A stretch of 63,936 nucleotides of DNA from an uncultured Bacteroidales bacterium (GTDB lineage: Bacteria; Bacteroidota; Bacteroidia; Bacteroidales; GWA2-32-17), in assembly GCA_937960415.1 (NCBI GenBank), contig CALGPK010000005.1:1-63936 (forward strand). The letters run 5' to 3'. The notes below the pieces were generated by a model. The model saw only the letters and a list, made by a program, of their open reading frames with translations, did no database searches and had not been told where the DNA came from. A program made the position numbers and the translations under genes. Shown here piece after piece: positions 1 through 9,151 of the stretch. Numbering within the stretch: position 1 is the first letter of the stretch; each line of letters begins with the position of its first letter.

Positions 1-215
1 AAACTATCTTTGGGAACATAAAAACTATACGAACAAGATGGATTGTTTAATGCGCTGATGGTATTAATTACACCTCTTTTATATATTGTTTTAAAGGCTA
101 TAGTTGTATCGATTTGATTCGGATCGCTTTCTTTTTTTCTACCTACCGGATTACACGAATAAATAATTGCACTTATTACAATTACCAAATATAAAACTCC
201 CTTCAAATACTTCAT
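1..215 (-). CDS. N-terminal part of a putative lipoprotein, cut by window edge
   Basis: Reading the minus strand from the ATG at 213-215 gives 71 open codons running off the window. The first 20 residues are a lysine-containing, hydrophobic signal peptide ending in IIYSC, a lipobox with Cys21, so the product is probably lipidated and exported. The visible mature part is polar and ends with a SYSFYVPKDS segment, which resembles the entry into the core of exported alpha/beta-hydrolase-like proteins (sYalYlP pattern); that resemblance is only suggestive. The gene lies upstream of nothing else in this window and is separated by about 45 bases from the ygiQ stop. Confidence 0.6.
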   Translation of the reverse strand, partial: MKYLKGVLYLVIVISAIIYSCNPVGRKKESDPNQIDTTIAFKTIYKRGVINTISALNNPSCSYSFYVPKDS

Positions 216-259
216 TTCTTAATTTTTTTCGTTTGTAATTTTTGCAATGATACAAATTT

Positions 260-1987
260 TTAGTGTTTGTTTTTTGATTTTTTTGCATACCAGAAAAACA
301 GTTCTTTTTGTTTGATGCGTTCGGATAAATTTTTGGGCACATATACCGGCTTTAATGTGTAAGGATTGAGTCCTGTTGCATACATTACCGATGCCAACGT
401 CATGGGAGTAGGAGTAAAATCTTGTACCTGTTCGGGTTTAATATTTAATAATCGCAGTGTCTCTGATAATTCTTCCATGTGTTTAATTGTACAACCCGGA
501 TGATTTGAAATAAAATAAGGAACCAATTGTTGTTTCAAGTTGTAGGTATGATTAATTTTTTGAAAAAAACGATAAAAGACTTCGAAATATTTAAACGAAG
601 GTTTAAACATAAGCTTCAAAACATCGTCGTGCATGTGCTCTGGTGCTACTTTTAAACGCCCCGATACATGATACAAAATTAGTTCCTTCAAATAAAGCTC
701 ATGTTGCGGATTGTCCTTTAATTTTCTAATATGTATATCATAGCGTACTCCACTACCAATGGTAACTTTTTTGATATTTTTCAATAGTCGTACTTTTCGG
801 TACAGTTCGATTAAGCTTTTGGGGCTAGTATTTAGGTTTCTACAAACGTTTGGATAAATACATGAAGGACGCTTACATTTTATGCACAAATCGGTATTAA
901 CCGGTGTCATCTGATACATATTGGCCGATGGTCCACCTAAATCGGTAATATGACCTTTAAAATTGGGTAACGTACTTATTTTTTTTATTTCCTTCAAAAT
1001 CGATTGCTCACTTCGGCTAACAATAAATTTACCCTGATGAATAGCCAAAGAACAAAACGAACAACCTCCAAAACAACCCCTGTGTATAGTTATGGAATGT
1101 TTAATCATTTCATAAGCCGGAATAGGCGGCTTTTTATTGTACTTTGGATGTGGTTTGTACGTAAAAGGTAACTCGTAAACCTTATCTAAATCGCTGGTTG
1201 TAATCTGTTCTGGAGGATATACTACTACCCACCCCTGCAAATGTTTTTGGGCAATAATTCGTGGCTTATAACTATTTGCATTTTCTTCGATGATACGATA
1301 CGATTGTGCAAATAATTTTGCATCGTTAATAACTTCATCATACGAGGGTAATACAACTACATCATTGGCAGGTAATTGTTGTTGTAAACGCACAATCTGA
1401 TTAACGTTTATTTGATTAAATAACTTACCCTGTTTTAGTTGTTGAATAAATTGAAGCAAAGGCTTCTCAGGCATACCGTAAAATAGCAAATCGGCTTTTG
1501 ATTCGATGAGGATAGAGGGCTTAATGGTGTTGCTCCAATAGTCGTAATGTGCCAGTCGTCGCAATGACGCTTCTATTCCGCCTATTACGATGGGTATTTC
1601 GGGGAAAAGCGATTTTAGGATATTGCAATAAACAACAACTGCATAGTCGGGTCTAGCCCCGTGCCTGTTGCCGGGAGTATAGGCATCGTCGTGTCGCAAT
1701 CGTTTGTTGGCGGTATAATGATTGAGCATCGAATCCATATTGCCCGCCGAAACAGCAAAAAAAAGGTTAGGTTTACCAAACTTCTTAAAATCGCGTAAAT
1801 CATCTTTCCAGTTGGGTTGTGGCACAACAGCTACTCGCAAACCTTCACTTTCCAACAGGCGAGCAATAATAGCTGTACCAAAAGCTGGATGATCAATGTA
1901 TGCATCACCTGTAAAAAAAACGACATCAACACTGTTCCATCCAATTTTTTTAACTTCATCTACCGTTACAGGCAAAAATAGAGGCAT
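260..1987 (-). CDS. YgiQ family radical SAM protein
   Basis: A 575-residue radical S-adenosylmethionine protein of the YgiQ (UPF0313) family. The N-terminal third carries the family's conserved start (FLPVTVDEV, then FFTGDAYIDHP). The radical SAM cluster motif CxxxCxxC is Cys305, Cys309 and Cys312, which would bind the 4Fe-4S cluster that cleaves SAM. The substrate of YgiQ proteins is not known. The protein is shorter than many family members (600-740 residues), which have a longer C-terminal DUF3362 tail. Its ATG overlaps the TAA of the upstream aminotransferase by one base (TAATG), so the two are probably translationally coupled. Confidence 0.9.
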   Translation of the reverse strand: MPLFLPVTVDEVKKIGWNSVDVVFFTGDAYIDHPAFGTAIIARLLESEGLRVAVVPQPNWKDDLRDFKKFGKPNLFFAVSAGNMDSMLNHYTANKRLRHDDAYTPGNRHGARPDYAVVVYCNILKSLFPEIPIVIGGIEASLRRLAHYDYWSNTIKPSILIESKADLLFYGMPEKPLLQFIQQLKQGKLFNQINVNQIVRLQQQLPANDVVVLPSYDEVINDAKLFAQSYRIIEENANSYKPRIIAQKHLQGWVVVYPPEQITTSDLDKVYELPFTYKPHPKYNKKPPIPAYEMIKHSITIHRGCFGGCSFCSLAIHQGKFIVSRSEQSILKEIKKISTLPNFKGHITDLGGPSANMYQMTPVNTDLCIKCKRPSCIYPNVCRNLNTSPKSLIELYRKVRLLKNIKKVTIGSGVRYDIHIRKLKDNPQHELYLKELILYHVSGRLKVAPEHMHDDVLKLMFKPSFKYFEVFYRFFQKINHTYNLKQQLVPYFISNHPGCTIKHMEELSETLRLLNIKPEQVQDFTPTPMTLASVMYATGLNPYTLKPVYVPKNLSERIKQKELFFWYAKKSKNKH

Positions 1988-3312
1988 TAGCTACAATGTT
2001 GCTGATGAAATATTTTTAAACGTTCTTCTAATACAGGTATTTGTTCATGTTTAACCTGCGACACACATGCACGCAAACCATCTTTTCGTTCGCTACCTGT
2101 AATGGTTAACGATATGGCACTAATGCCATAGAAAAGCAACTCTTCGAGTAATTGTTCGGCTGTCATACCTGGATAAGCAAATGTAAAATAAAAACCATCG
2201 GCAAGTGGTTCGTTTTCGTCTTTGTCGTAAACAATATAAAAGCCATTATCGGTGAATGCTTTTTTCATTTTTTGTGCTTTTACAGCATAATCTTTCACAT
2301 GTTCTACAAAATTGTATTTACCATCGTTAACCGCTTTTAAAATAGCAGCCATACCATGTTGTGCAGAATGAGACACTCCGGCCGACAGCGAATATATAAC
2401 CTTGTATATTAGTGCATAACCAAACTTATCGGTATTAAAAACAGGAATCATATCGGGATATGAACTATCGAAAAGTTTGTTTGAAACAGCAAGCATGGCT
2501 ATACGTTGACCAGCATAACTAAATGCTTTTGAACTTGAAATTAGCAAAATATAATTATCAGTATAGTTTGCTACAGTTGGCTGATAAGGTGGTATACCGG
2601 GCTTAGATAAATCTTTACGAAAATCCATTGCAAAATATGCAAGGTCTTCAATTACCACTACATTATATTGATTAGCTAATTCGCCAATTATTTGCAACTC
2701 TTTTTCGGTAAAGCAAATCCACGAGGGGTTGTTGGGATTAGAATATACAATGGAAGAAATATGTCCTTTCGATAAGTACTCTTCTAATTTGCCTCTAAGC
2801 CTATCGCCTCTGTAGTTGTAAACGTCGAAGGTTTCGTACGGAATTCCCAATACCTGATGCTGCTGTTTCTGAACCGGAAAGCCCGGGTCGATAAACAAAG
2901 TTGTTTTTCTATCTTTAAATATTTTGCTCATTATCAGAAAAGCAGCAAATCCTCCTTGCATACTACCTACCGTAGGAATACAACATTCCGGACGAATATC
3001 GATATTCATAAAAAGTTTAACAAAACGTGAAAATTCGTTTTTAAGTTCTTCGACGCCTTCTATCATAGGATATTTAGAAGCAACGCCACGCTTAAGTGCC
3101 TCTATTTCGGCTTGAATACCTATTTCGTGTGGCTCTAAACCGGGAACGCCCATTTCCATGCGGATAAATTTTTCGCCCGTTTGTTTTTCTATAATATTTA
3201 CCAATCTAACCAACTCGCGTATGGTAGCTTTACCCAGTTCTTTAATACCAGAATTTTGTATAGCATTTTTTACCGTCGAAAAATCTAACGGTGTTTGTTT
3301 AACTGTTTCCAT
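1987..3312 (-). CDS. PLP-dependent aminotransferase, class I/II
   Basis: A 441-residue fold-type I aminotransferase. The PLP Schiff-base lysine is Lys262 in SSSKAFSYAGQR; the SNPNNPSW motif near residue 191-198 and the ED(L)AY motif around 222-226 match the cofactor-binding Asn and Asp/Tyr of the family. Substrate cannot be assigned from sequence; family members act on aromatic amino acids, aspartate or kynurenine-like substrates. It is the first gene of a two-gene unit with ygiQ and has a good Bacteroidota promoter 20 bases upstream. It diverges from the acyl-CoA synthetase gene. Confidence 0.88.
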   Translation of the reverse strand: METVKQTPLDFSTVKNAIQNSGIKELGKATIRELVRLVNIIEKQTGEKFIRMEMGVPGLEPHEIGIQAEIEALKRGVASKYPMIEGVEELKNEFSRFVKLFMNIDIRPECCIPTVGSMQGGFAAFLIMSKIFKDRKTTLFIDPGFPVQKQQHQVLGIPYETFDVYNYRGDRLRGKLEEYLSKGHISSIVYSNPNNPSWICFTEKELQIIGELANQYNVVVIEDLAYFAMDFRKDLSKPGIPPYQPTVANYTDNYILLISSSKAFSYAGQRIAMLAVSNKLFDSSYPDMIPVFNTDKFGYALIYKVIYSLSAGVSHSAQHGMAAILKAVNDGKYNFVEHVKDYAVKAQKMKKAFTDNGFYIVYDKDENEPLADGFYFTFAYPGMTAEQLLEELLFYGISAISLTITGSERKDGLRACVSQVKHEQIPVLEERLKIFHQQHCS

Positions 3313-3330
3313 GATCGAATTTTTATCCTA

Positions 3331-3338
3331 GCAAAATT
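3331..3338 (-). promoter_or_regulatory. Promoter -7 element for aminotransferase-ygiQ
   Basis: The minus strand reads TAATTTTG, a perfect match to the Bacteroidota sigma-A -7 consensus TAnnTTTG, 18 bases before the ATG at 3312. No clear TTTG -33 box is visible. Confidence 0.55.
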
Positions 3339-3454
3339 ACAAGAATATTTATTTCGTTTAACCATATATGTTTAAAAACATTTCAGTTACGAATATCTCA
3401 GTATAGCCTTCTATCGAAAGAGCGAAGAAAATTTTTTAAACGTAATGAAATCAT

Positions 3455-3462
3455 TATATTTG
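3455..3462 (+). promoter_or_regulatory. Promoter -7 element for acyl-CoA synthetase
   Basis: TATATTTG matches TAnnTTTG and lies 20 bases before the ATG at 3483. With the divergent element at 3331-3338 it makes the 170-base gap a two-way promoter region. Confidence 0.55.
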
Positions 3463-3482
3463 AGCGTTTTTCAAATCATGAT

Positions 3483-5555
3483 TTGTTTATGATAAATAAT
3501 GCATTAATAAACCCCCAAAGTATCGTTGTTGTTGGTGGTTCTAATACCATTCAAAAACCAGGTGGTAAGGTTTTAAAAAATTTAATCGATTACCAGTTTA
3601 AAGGAGATCTTTTTGTTGTAAATCCTAAGGAAGAAAATGTTCAAGGCTTAACTTCCTACCCATCGGTTATGCATTTACCTGCTAATGTTGATCTTGCTAT
3701 TTTGGCTATTCCGGCAAAAATGTGTCCCGAAACAGTCGAAATGTTAGCCTATCAAAAACAAACAAGGGCTTTTATTATTCTTTCTGCAGGCTTTAGCGAA
3801 GAAAGCCACGAAGGAGCCGAATTGGAGAAAAAAATTGTTTCCACTATTAACTCTGTAAATGGCTGCTTAATTGGTCCTAACTGCATAGGCGTTATGAATA
3901 CCCATTACGCTGGAGTTTTTACAACCCCTATACCCAAACTCGATCCTCAAGGATGCGACTTTATTAGTGGAAGTGGTGCTACTGCTGTATTTATTATGGA
4001 GTACGGTATACCTAAAGGACTTACTTTTTCAAGTGTTTACTCGGTTGGAAACAGTGCACAAATTGGAGTCGAAGAAGTTCTTGAATACATGGATATGAAC
4101 TTCGATCCACAAAAAAGCTCAAAAATAAAACTACTTTACATCGAAAACATTAAGAAACCTCAGAAACTGCTTAAACACGCACGTTCGTTAATTGAAAAAG
4201 GCTGTCAGATTGCTGCAATCAAAGCTGGAAGTTCCGAGGCTGGCAGTCGTGCAGCCTCCTCACATACAGGTGCACTCGCTAGTCCGGATGTGGCAGTTGA
4301 TGCACTCTTTCGCAAAGCCGGCATTGTACGTTGCTATGGTCGCGAAGAGCTTACTACTGTTGCTTCTATTTTTATGCACAAACCATTGAAGGGAAAACGA
4401 ATTGCCATAATTACACACGCCGGTGGACCTGCTGTTATGCTCACCGATGCTCTATCGCAAGGAGGATTCGAAATTCCACCCATCGGTGGCGAAAAAGCAC
4501 AAGAATTGCTCACACATCTTTTTCCGGGCTCGTCGGTTGCCAACCCAATTGATTTTTTGGCTACAGGTACTGCCGAACAACTTGGAACAATTATCGATTA
4601 CTGCGAACATCACTTCGATAATATAGATGCTATGGCAGTTATTTTTGGAAGTCCTGGATTATTCCCTGTTTACGATGTTTACAATGTACTTCACGAAAAG
4701 ATGAAAACCTGTAAAAAGCCAATATTTCCTATCTTACCCTCTATTATTAACGTAGCCGATGAAATAAACGATTTTATTGCCAAAGGACATATCTATTTTC
4801 CCGATGAAGTTTTATTTGCTCGTGGCTTAACAAAAGTATATTCTTCTACCAGACAAAAAATGAGCAAAGAAAATCCGTATATTTTGAACAAGGAGCGCCT
4901 TCACAGCATAGTATTGCCATACAAAAATGGCTATTTAAAGCCTGTTGATGTCAAGATGCTACTCGAAACAGCTGGTATTCCGGTTGTTGGCGAAATTGTA
5001 GCTAAAGATGTAATTGAAGCAGTTAAAGCAGCCGAAGAATTTGGTTACCCCGTTGTAATGAAAGTGGTGGGTCCTATACATAAAACCGATGTAGGTGGCG
5101 TGGTATTAAATGTAAAATCGCAAGATCAAGTAGTTAAAGAATTCGAACGATTGATAAAAATCAAAAACGTAACAGGCATATTGATTCAACCCATGCTCAG
5201 CGGTATTGAATTATTTATTGGTGCCAAACGCGAATCTTCATTCGGACACCTGATTATGTTTGGTATGGGTGGAATTTTTATCGAAATCTTAAAAGATGTG
5301 CAAACTGCATTAGTCCCCGTAAATAAAGAAGAAGTTATCGAGATGATTCGACAGCTAAAAACATATCCTATACTAAAAGGATACAGAGGCATGCAAGGAG
5401 TTAATATCGAAATATTTGCCGACATTATTTGTCGGGTTTCTGCACTACTTTATGCTGTACCCGAAATTTTCGAAATGGATATAAATCCACTATTAGGCAA
5501 AGAAAATCAAGTGATAGCCGTAGATGCCAGAATCCGCATTGAAAAAGATCAATAA
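3483..5555 (+). CDS. ADP-forming acyl-CoA synthetase (acetate-CoA ligase), fused subunits
   Basis: A 690-residue enzyme of the NDP-forming acyl-CoA synthetase family, which interconverts acyl-CoA, ADP and phosphate with acid, CoA and ATP. Order: CoA-binding Rossmann domain (about 1-130, with IVVVGGSN near the start), succinyl-CoA-ligase-like domains (about 140-460) and a C-terminal ATP-grasp domain (about 470-690, with HKTDVGGVVLN). The phosphorylated histidine is His261 in SSHTGAL. Alpha and beta parts are fused as in many bacterial homologues. In fermenting Bacteroidota such enzymes can make ATP from acetyl-CoA or branched acyl-CoA; the substrate here is inferred, not seen. An alternative ATG six bases downstream is possible. 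Confidence 0.9.
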   Translation: MFMINNALINPQSIVVVGGSNTIQKPGGKVLKNLIDYQFKGDLFVVNPKEENVQGLTSYPSVMHLPANVDLAILAIPAKMCPETVEMLAYQKQTRAFIILSAGFSEESHEGAELEKKIVSTINSVNGCLIGPNCIGVMNTHYAGVFTTPIPKLDPQGCDFISGSGATAVFIMEYGIPKGLTFSSVYSVGNSAQIGVEEVLEYMDMNFDPQKSSKIKLLYIENIKKPQKLLKHARSLIEKGCQIAAIKAGSSEAGSRAASSHTGALASPDVAVDALFRKAGIVRCYGREELTTVASIFMHKPLKGKRIAIITHAGGPAVMLTDALSQGGFEIPPIGGEKAQELLTHLFPGSSVANPIDFLATGTAEQLGTIIDYCEHHFDNIDAMAVIFGSPGLFPVYDVYNVLHEKMKTCKKPIFPILPSIINVADEINDFIAKGHIYFPDEVLFARGLTKVYSSTRQKMSKENPYILNKERLHSIVLPYKNGYLKPVDVKMLLETAGIPVVGEIVAKDVIEAVKAAEEFGYPVVMKVVGPIHKTDVGGVVLNVKSQDQVVKEFERLIKIKNVTGILIQPMLSGIELFIGAKRESSFGHLIMFGMGGIFIEILKDVQTALVPVNKEEVIEMIRQLKTYPILKGYRGMQGVNIEIFADIICRVSALLYAVPEIFEMDINPLLGKENQVIAVDARIRIEKDQ

Positions 5556-5571
5556 CTAAAACATCTTGAAG

Positions 5572-6294
5572 ATGAAAGCTAAAGATTTTATTTTTTTTCT
5601 AATTGCCTTTGTGATTGTTTTACCATTTCTGCCTTTTAGTGCATTCGAACACTTTCAAACATCATTTTTGTATAACGAAGAACACTGGATAGTAACTAGT
5701 TTTCTTAAGTTTGCATTGTTAGCTACATTAGGCGAAGTTATTGGTTTGCGAATACGTACCGGCAATTATTACGAAAAAGGGTTTGGTCTTATTCCCCGAA
5801 TGCTGGTATGGGGAGTACTTGGATGGACTATTAAAATAGCTTTTGTAGTATATGCCGCTGGCATTCCTGTTCTGGTTGAAAAATATTTTTGGATTACAGG
5901 AGCTAAAAATTCTATGATGTATAAAGATATTTTCGAAGCACACGAACATGGTTTAGGTGGTGTTCGTTTTCTTTCGGCCTTTTTAATTAGTACAATCATG
6001 AATCTTACATATGCTCCGGTTATGATGACGTTTCACAAAATTACCGACACACACATTGTACAACAAGGAGGCTCCTTTTTAAAGTTTTTCAAACCAATAC
6101 CTATTCGAAAAATTTTCCCTACCATTAACTGGGATTTACAATGGAACTTTATTTTTAAAAAAACCATTCCTCTTTTCTGGATTCCTATGCAAACCATTAA
6201 TTTTATGGTTGCCTCGGAATATAGAGTTGTTATTGCAGCTTTTTTAGGAATTGTGTTGGGCGTCCTTCTTTCAGTTGTAACCCCTAAAAAGTAA
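5572..6294 (+). CDS. Conserved membrane protein of unknown function
   Basis: A 240-residue protein that I cannot assign firmly. I chose the ATG at 5572 over a TTG six bases earlier. Hydrophobic segments lie near residues 5-25, 45-60, 75-98, 130-150, 185-205 and 212-232, giving about four to six membrane spans. The C-terminal stretch (FWIPMQTINF followed by EYRVVIAAFLGIVLG) faintly recalls the Mpv17/PMP22 signature W.P.Q..NF, but the similarity is weak. The gene sits 16 bases after the acyl-CoA synthetase and 5 bases before nif3, so it is probably co-transcribed with them. Confidence 0.75.
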   Translation: MKAKDFIFFLIAFVIVLPFLPFSAFEHFQTSFLYNEEHWIVTSFLKFALLATLGEVIGLRIRTGNYYEKGFGLIPRMLVWGVLGWTIKIAFVVYAAGIPVLVEKYFWITGAKNSMMYKDIFEAHEHGLGGVRFLSAFLISTIMNLTYAPVMMTFHKITDTHIVQQGGSFLKFFKPIPIRKIFPTINWDLQWNFIFKKTIPLFWIPMQTINFMVASEYRVVIAAFLGIVLGVLLSVVTPKK

Positions 6295-6299
6295 CGACT

Positions 6300-7394
6300 A
6301 TGATTTTAAAAGAATTCATTTCATACATTGAGCAATTGTATCCTATTGCAACACAAGAAGATTACGATCATTCAGGCTCGCAAGTTCTATTTCCCGACGA
6401 AGCTATAAAAGGGATATTGCTTTGCCTCGATGTAAACGAAAGCATTATCAACGAAGCCATCGATAAGCAGTGCAATCTTATTGTTAGTCATCATCCGTTA
6501 TTGTTTAAATCAATACATCAAATTCGTTCAGGTACAAGCCAGGGGAATACCATCATAAAAGCCATTCAACACAAAATTTCGATCTATGCTCTGCACACCA
6601 ATTTCGATAATTCGTGGAATGGTACCAATCGAGTTTTAGCCGATTTACTCAAACTTACCAATATTCAAATACTATTGCCCAAGGAAAATCAACTTGTTAA
6701 ATTGGTTACGTTTGTTCCGCAGTCGCATGCCGACAAAGTTCGTAGTGCATTATTTGATGCTGGTGCTGGCTTTATAGGCAATTACGACTCGTGCAGCTAC
6801 AACATCGAAGGTTATGGAACATTTAGAGGCAACGAAGACACCAATCCCTTTGTTGGCGAAAAAGGCAAATTGCACATAGAGCCCGAAGTGCGTATCGAAA
6901 CCATTTTGCCGGCTTACACAACATCTTATGTTATTGAAGCATTGTTAAAAGCACATCCCTACGAAGAGGTGGCTTACGACATCTATCCGCTTGCCAATAA
7001 ACACCAACGTTTAGGAAGTGGCATGATAGGCTATTTACACGATCCCATGTCGAAAGATGCATTTCTCTGGTATGTTAAAAATGCTATAGGTACCAATATT
7101 TTGCGATATAATTTGAGTGCAAAAGAAATCGTACAAAAAGTTGCTATTTGTAGTGGGAGTGGTGCGTCCTTAATTTCAAAAGCCATACAGGAAAAAGCCG
7201 ATGCATATATTACCAGCGACATTAACTACCATTATTTTGCAGATGCTCCTTCGAACATTTTGCTTATCGATGCCGGACATTTTGAGACTGAAATTCATTT
7301 TGTAAAAAAATTATTTGACATAATTACGAAAAAAAATACTAATTTTGCAGTCCATTTATCGGAATTTTGTTTAAATCCTGTAAACTATTTTTAA
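6300..7394 (+). CDS. Nif3-like dinuclear metal centre protein (YqfO/GTP cyclohydrolase I type 2 family)
   Basis: A 364-residue Nif3/DUF34 protein. Metal-ligand motifs are in place: SHHPLLF (His64, His65), LHTNFD (His99, Asp103) and GHFETE near residue 335. Residues about 125-245 form the PII/CutA-like insertion found in longer members such as Bacillus YqfO. The family forms a toroidal hexamer with a two-metal site; its biochemical role is unsettled despite the GTP cyclohydrolase name. The gene is one base away from the zinc-ribbon gene, a pairing conserved in Bacteroidota. Confidence 0.92.
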   Translation: MILKEFISYIEQLYPIATQEDYDHSGSQVLFPDEAIKGILLCLDVNESIINEAIDKQCNLIVSHHPLLFKSIHQIRSGTSQGNTIIKAIQHKISIYALHTNFDNSWNGTNRVLADLLKLTNIQILLPKENQLVKLVTFVPQSHADKVRSALFDAGAGFIGNYDSCSYNIEGYGTFRGNEDTNPFVGEKGKLHIEPEVRIETILPAYTTSYVIEALLKAHPYEEVAYDIYPLANKHQRLGSGMIGYLHDPMSKDAFLWYVKNAIGTNILRYNLSAKEIVQKVAICSGSGASLISKAIQEKADAYITSDINYHYFADAPSNILLIDAGHFETEIHFVKKLFDIITKKNTNFAVHLSEFCLNPVNYF

Positions 7395-7395
7395 T

Positions 7396-8151
7396 ATGGC
7401 AAAAAAAGAAACTACTGTTGTTGAAACAACCGACCTATCGGTAGAAGAAAAACTTAAAGCCCTCTTTTCTTTACAAACCATAGATTCTCAAATAGATAAT
7501 ATTATCAAACTGCGTGGCGAGTTACCTCTCGAAGTCCAGGACCTCGAAGACGAAGTGATGGGACTTGAAACACGCTACCAAAAATATTTAGACGAAATTA
7601 AAAGCCTCGAACAAAAAATAAGTGGAAAAAAAATTGAAATTAAAAAAGCCGAAGACCTTATTAAAAAATACACCGAACAACAAAACCACGTACGCAACAA
7701 CAGAGAGTACGACGCTATAACCAAAGAGATTGAATTCCAACAACTCGAAATTCAACTGTGCGAAAAACAAATAAAAGAATTCAATGCACAAATAGAACAA
7801 TTGAAAAACGAATCTAAATCGACTAAAGATAATCTCGAAAAACGCAAAGTTGATTTAGAATTAAAACAAAAAGAACTTAACGAAATTATTGAAGAAACAC
7901 AGAAAGAAGAAGAACAACTCCGCGAACAATCTGCCAATATCGAAAAAATGATTGAACCTCGCTTACTCAGCGCTTACAAACGTATTCGCAAAAATGCGCG
8001 TAACGGACTGGCAGTTGTTAAAGTACAACGCGATGCTTGCGGTGGATGCTTTGCAAAAATTCCACCACAAAGACAGCTAGAAATTCGTTCGCGAAAAAAA
8101 ATTATCGTTTGTGAATATTGCGGACGTATCTTAATTGATCCGGATCTATAA
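7396..8151 (+). CDS. Coiled-coil protein with C4 zinc ribbon (CT398-like)
   Basis: A 251-residue protein. Residues about 25-190 are rich in Lys, Glu and Gln with heptad spacing and should form a long coiled-coil hairpin. The C-terminus holds four cysteines, Cys215, Cys218, Cys239 and Cys242 (CGGC and CEYC), forming a zinc ribbon. This is the architecture of the C4-type zinc-ribbon (DUF164, CT398/HP0958-like) family; HP0958 of Helicobacter binds RpoN and flagellin mRNA, but here no such role can be inferred. The ATG follows the nif3 TAA by one base. Transcription likely ends at the hairpin at 8203-8226. Confidence 0.88.
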   Translation: MAKKETTVVETTDLSVEEKLKALFSLQTIDSQIDNIIKLRGELPLEVQDLEDEVMGLETRYQKYLDEIKSLEQKISGKKIEIKKAEDLIKKYTEQQNHVRNNREYDAITKEIEFQQLEIQLCEKQIKEFNAQIEQLKNESKSTKDNLEKRKVDLELKQKELNEIIEETQKEEEQLREQSANIEKMIEPRLLSAYKRIRKNARNGLAVVKVQRDACGGCFAKIPPQRQLEIRSRKKIIVCEYCGRILIDPDL

Positions 8152-8200
8152 TTCAAGTATTTTCTTTGATACAATTTTTTTTAGTAAAAAGTTGATTAGT

Positions 8201-9055
8201 TTAATTAGAAGGGATTCTAATTTTTTGCCCTATACTTAATATTTTATGTTCCGATATGCCGTTTGCTGCACACAGGTCTTTTACTGTTGTTCCATACTTC
8301 CGTGCAATACTGTAAAGTGTATCACCTTTTTGAACAATATGAACGTTCGAGGCATTTGAATCGACATTATGCACCAATGTTTTTGAAGCGTTTTTTCCAC
8401 TTAAACGAAACGATTGATGAGTTAGTAAAAGCGTATCGTTATTCAACATATATTTGTCGAAATCGATAATCAAGCGTGGATTAAAGGGTTGTTCTTTATA
8501 TCGTGTTTCGAAGTGAAGATGTTCGGTAGTAGCACGTCCTGTTTTACCACCTAACCCAAGTACCTGTCCTGCATAGACAGTATCGTTAACACCAACTAAA
8601 CGTTTTGATAAATGAGCATATACCGTTTCTATGCCATTAAAATGACGCACTACCACCAGATTGCCATAACCACTAAAATACCGACTTATACGAACAATTC
8701 CATCAAACGAACAATATACCGAATCGCCTTGCTTTAACTTAATGTCTATGCCCGTATGTATTCTTCTTCCACGCCAACCAAACTCAGAAATCACTTTACC
8801 GTGAACGGGCATCCAAAATTTAGGAAACTCGGGAGTACGTAATGTAATAATTGCTGTATCGGTTAGATGAAATAAAGGATTTTTTGATGTTCGTAAATAC
8901 AGTGTATCCCAACGATATGAACAAATGTCGGATAAATAATGCCCAGCCAGTGAATCGGAATAATATACATAAGAGTAATCGTCGAGTTCGACAATTTGCG
9001 ATTTAGTATAAAGTACTGAAAATAAAAACGTTATGACTAAAAATAATTGCTTCAT
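8201..9055 (-). CDS. Exported M23 metallopeptidase with C-terminal LysM
   Basis: A 284-residue cell-wall peptidase starting at the ATG at 9055; an upstream ATG at 9091 would run through the promoter and add 12 residues before the signal peptide. Residues 1-20 are a signal peptide ending YTKSQ. The M23 (lysostaphin/NlpD-type) domain spans about 80-190, with zinc ligands His100 and Asp104 (HTGID) and His181 in HLHF, plus His148. All catalytic residues are present, so it should be an active endopeptidase. A LysM peptidoglycan-binding domain occupies about 237-281 (VQKGDTLYSIARKYGTTV). It probably trims peptidoglycan cross-links in the periplasm. Confidence 0.92.
   Translation of the reverse strand: MKQLFLVITFLFSVLYTKSQIVELDDYSYVYYSDSLAGHYLSDICSYRWDTLYLRTSKNPLFHLTDTAIITLRTPEFPKFWMPVHGKVISEFGWRGRRIHTGIDIKLKQGDSVYCSFDGIVRISRYFSGYGNLVVVRHFNGIETVYAHLSKRLVGVNDTVYAGQVLGLGGKTGRATTEHLHFETRYKEQPFNPRLIIDFDKYMLNNDTLLLTHQSFRLSGKNASKTLVHNVDSNASNVHIVQKGDTLYSIARKYGTTVKDLCAANGISEHKILSIGQKIRIPSN
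8203..8226 (+). terminator. Rho-independent terminator after zinc-ribbon gene
   Basis: Perfect 8-base stem AATTAGAA / TTCTAATT with a GGGA loop, followed by a run of six T on the plus strand (8221-8226). It lies 50 bases after the zinc-ribbon stop and overlaps the last codons and stop of the convergent M23 gene. Confidence 0.6.
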
Positions 9056-9060
9056 CTTTG

Positions 9061-9068
9061 CAAAAATA
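9061..9068 (-). promoter_or_regulatory. Promoter -7 element for M23 peptidase
   Basis: TATTTTTG on the minus strand matches TAnnTTTG and ends 5 bases before the chosen ATG (9053-9055), implying a very short or leaderless transcript. It argues against the upstream start at 9091. Confidence 0.4.
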
Positions 9069-9151
9069 AGAATAAGGTTGCTCAATAACAACTTTTATTG
9101 TAAATTTTTAACATTTGTTGGGAAACCTATGTTTTGTATTTTTAATCTTTA

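Noticed and set aside
151-342. 63-codon minus-strand frame between the lipoprotein and ygiQ
   Set aside because: It overlaps both neighbours in another frame, has no family pattern, and the lipoprotein frame explains the region better.
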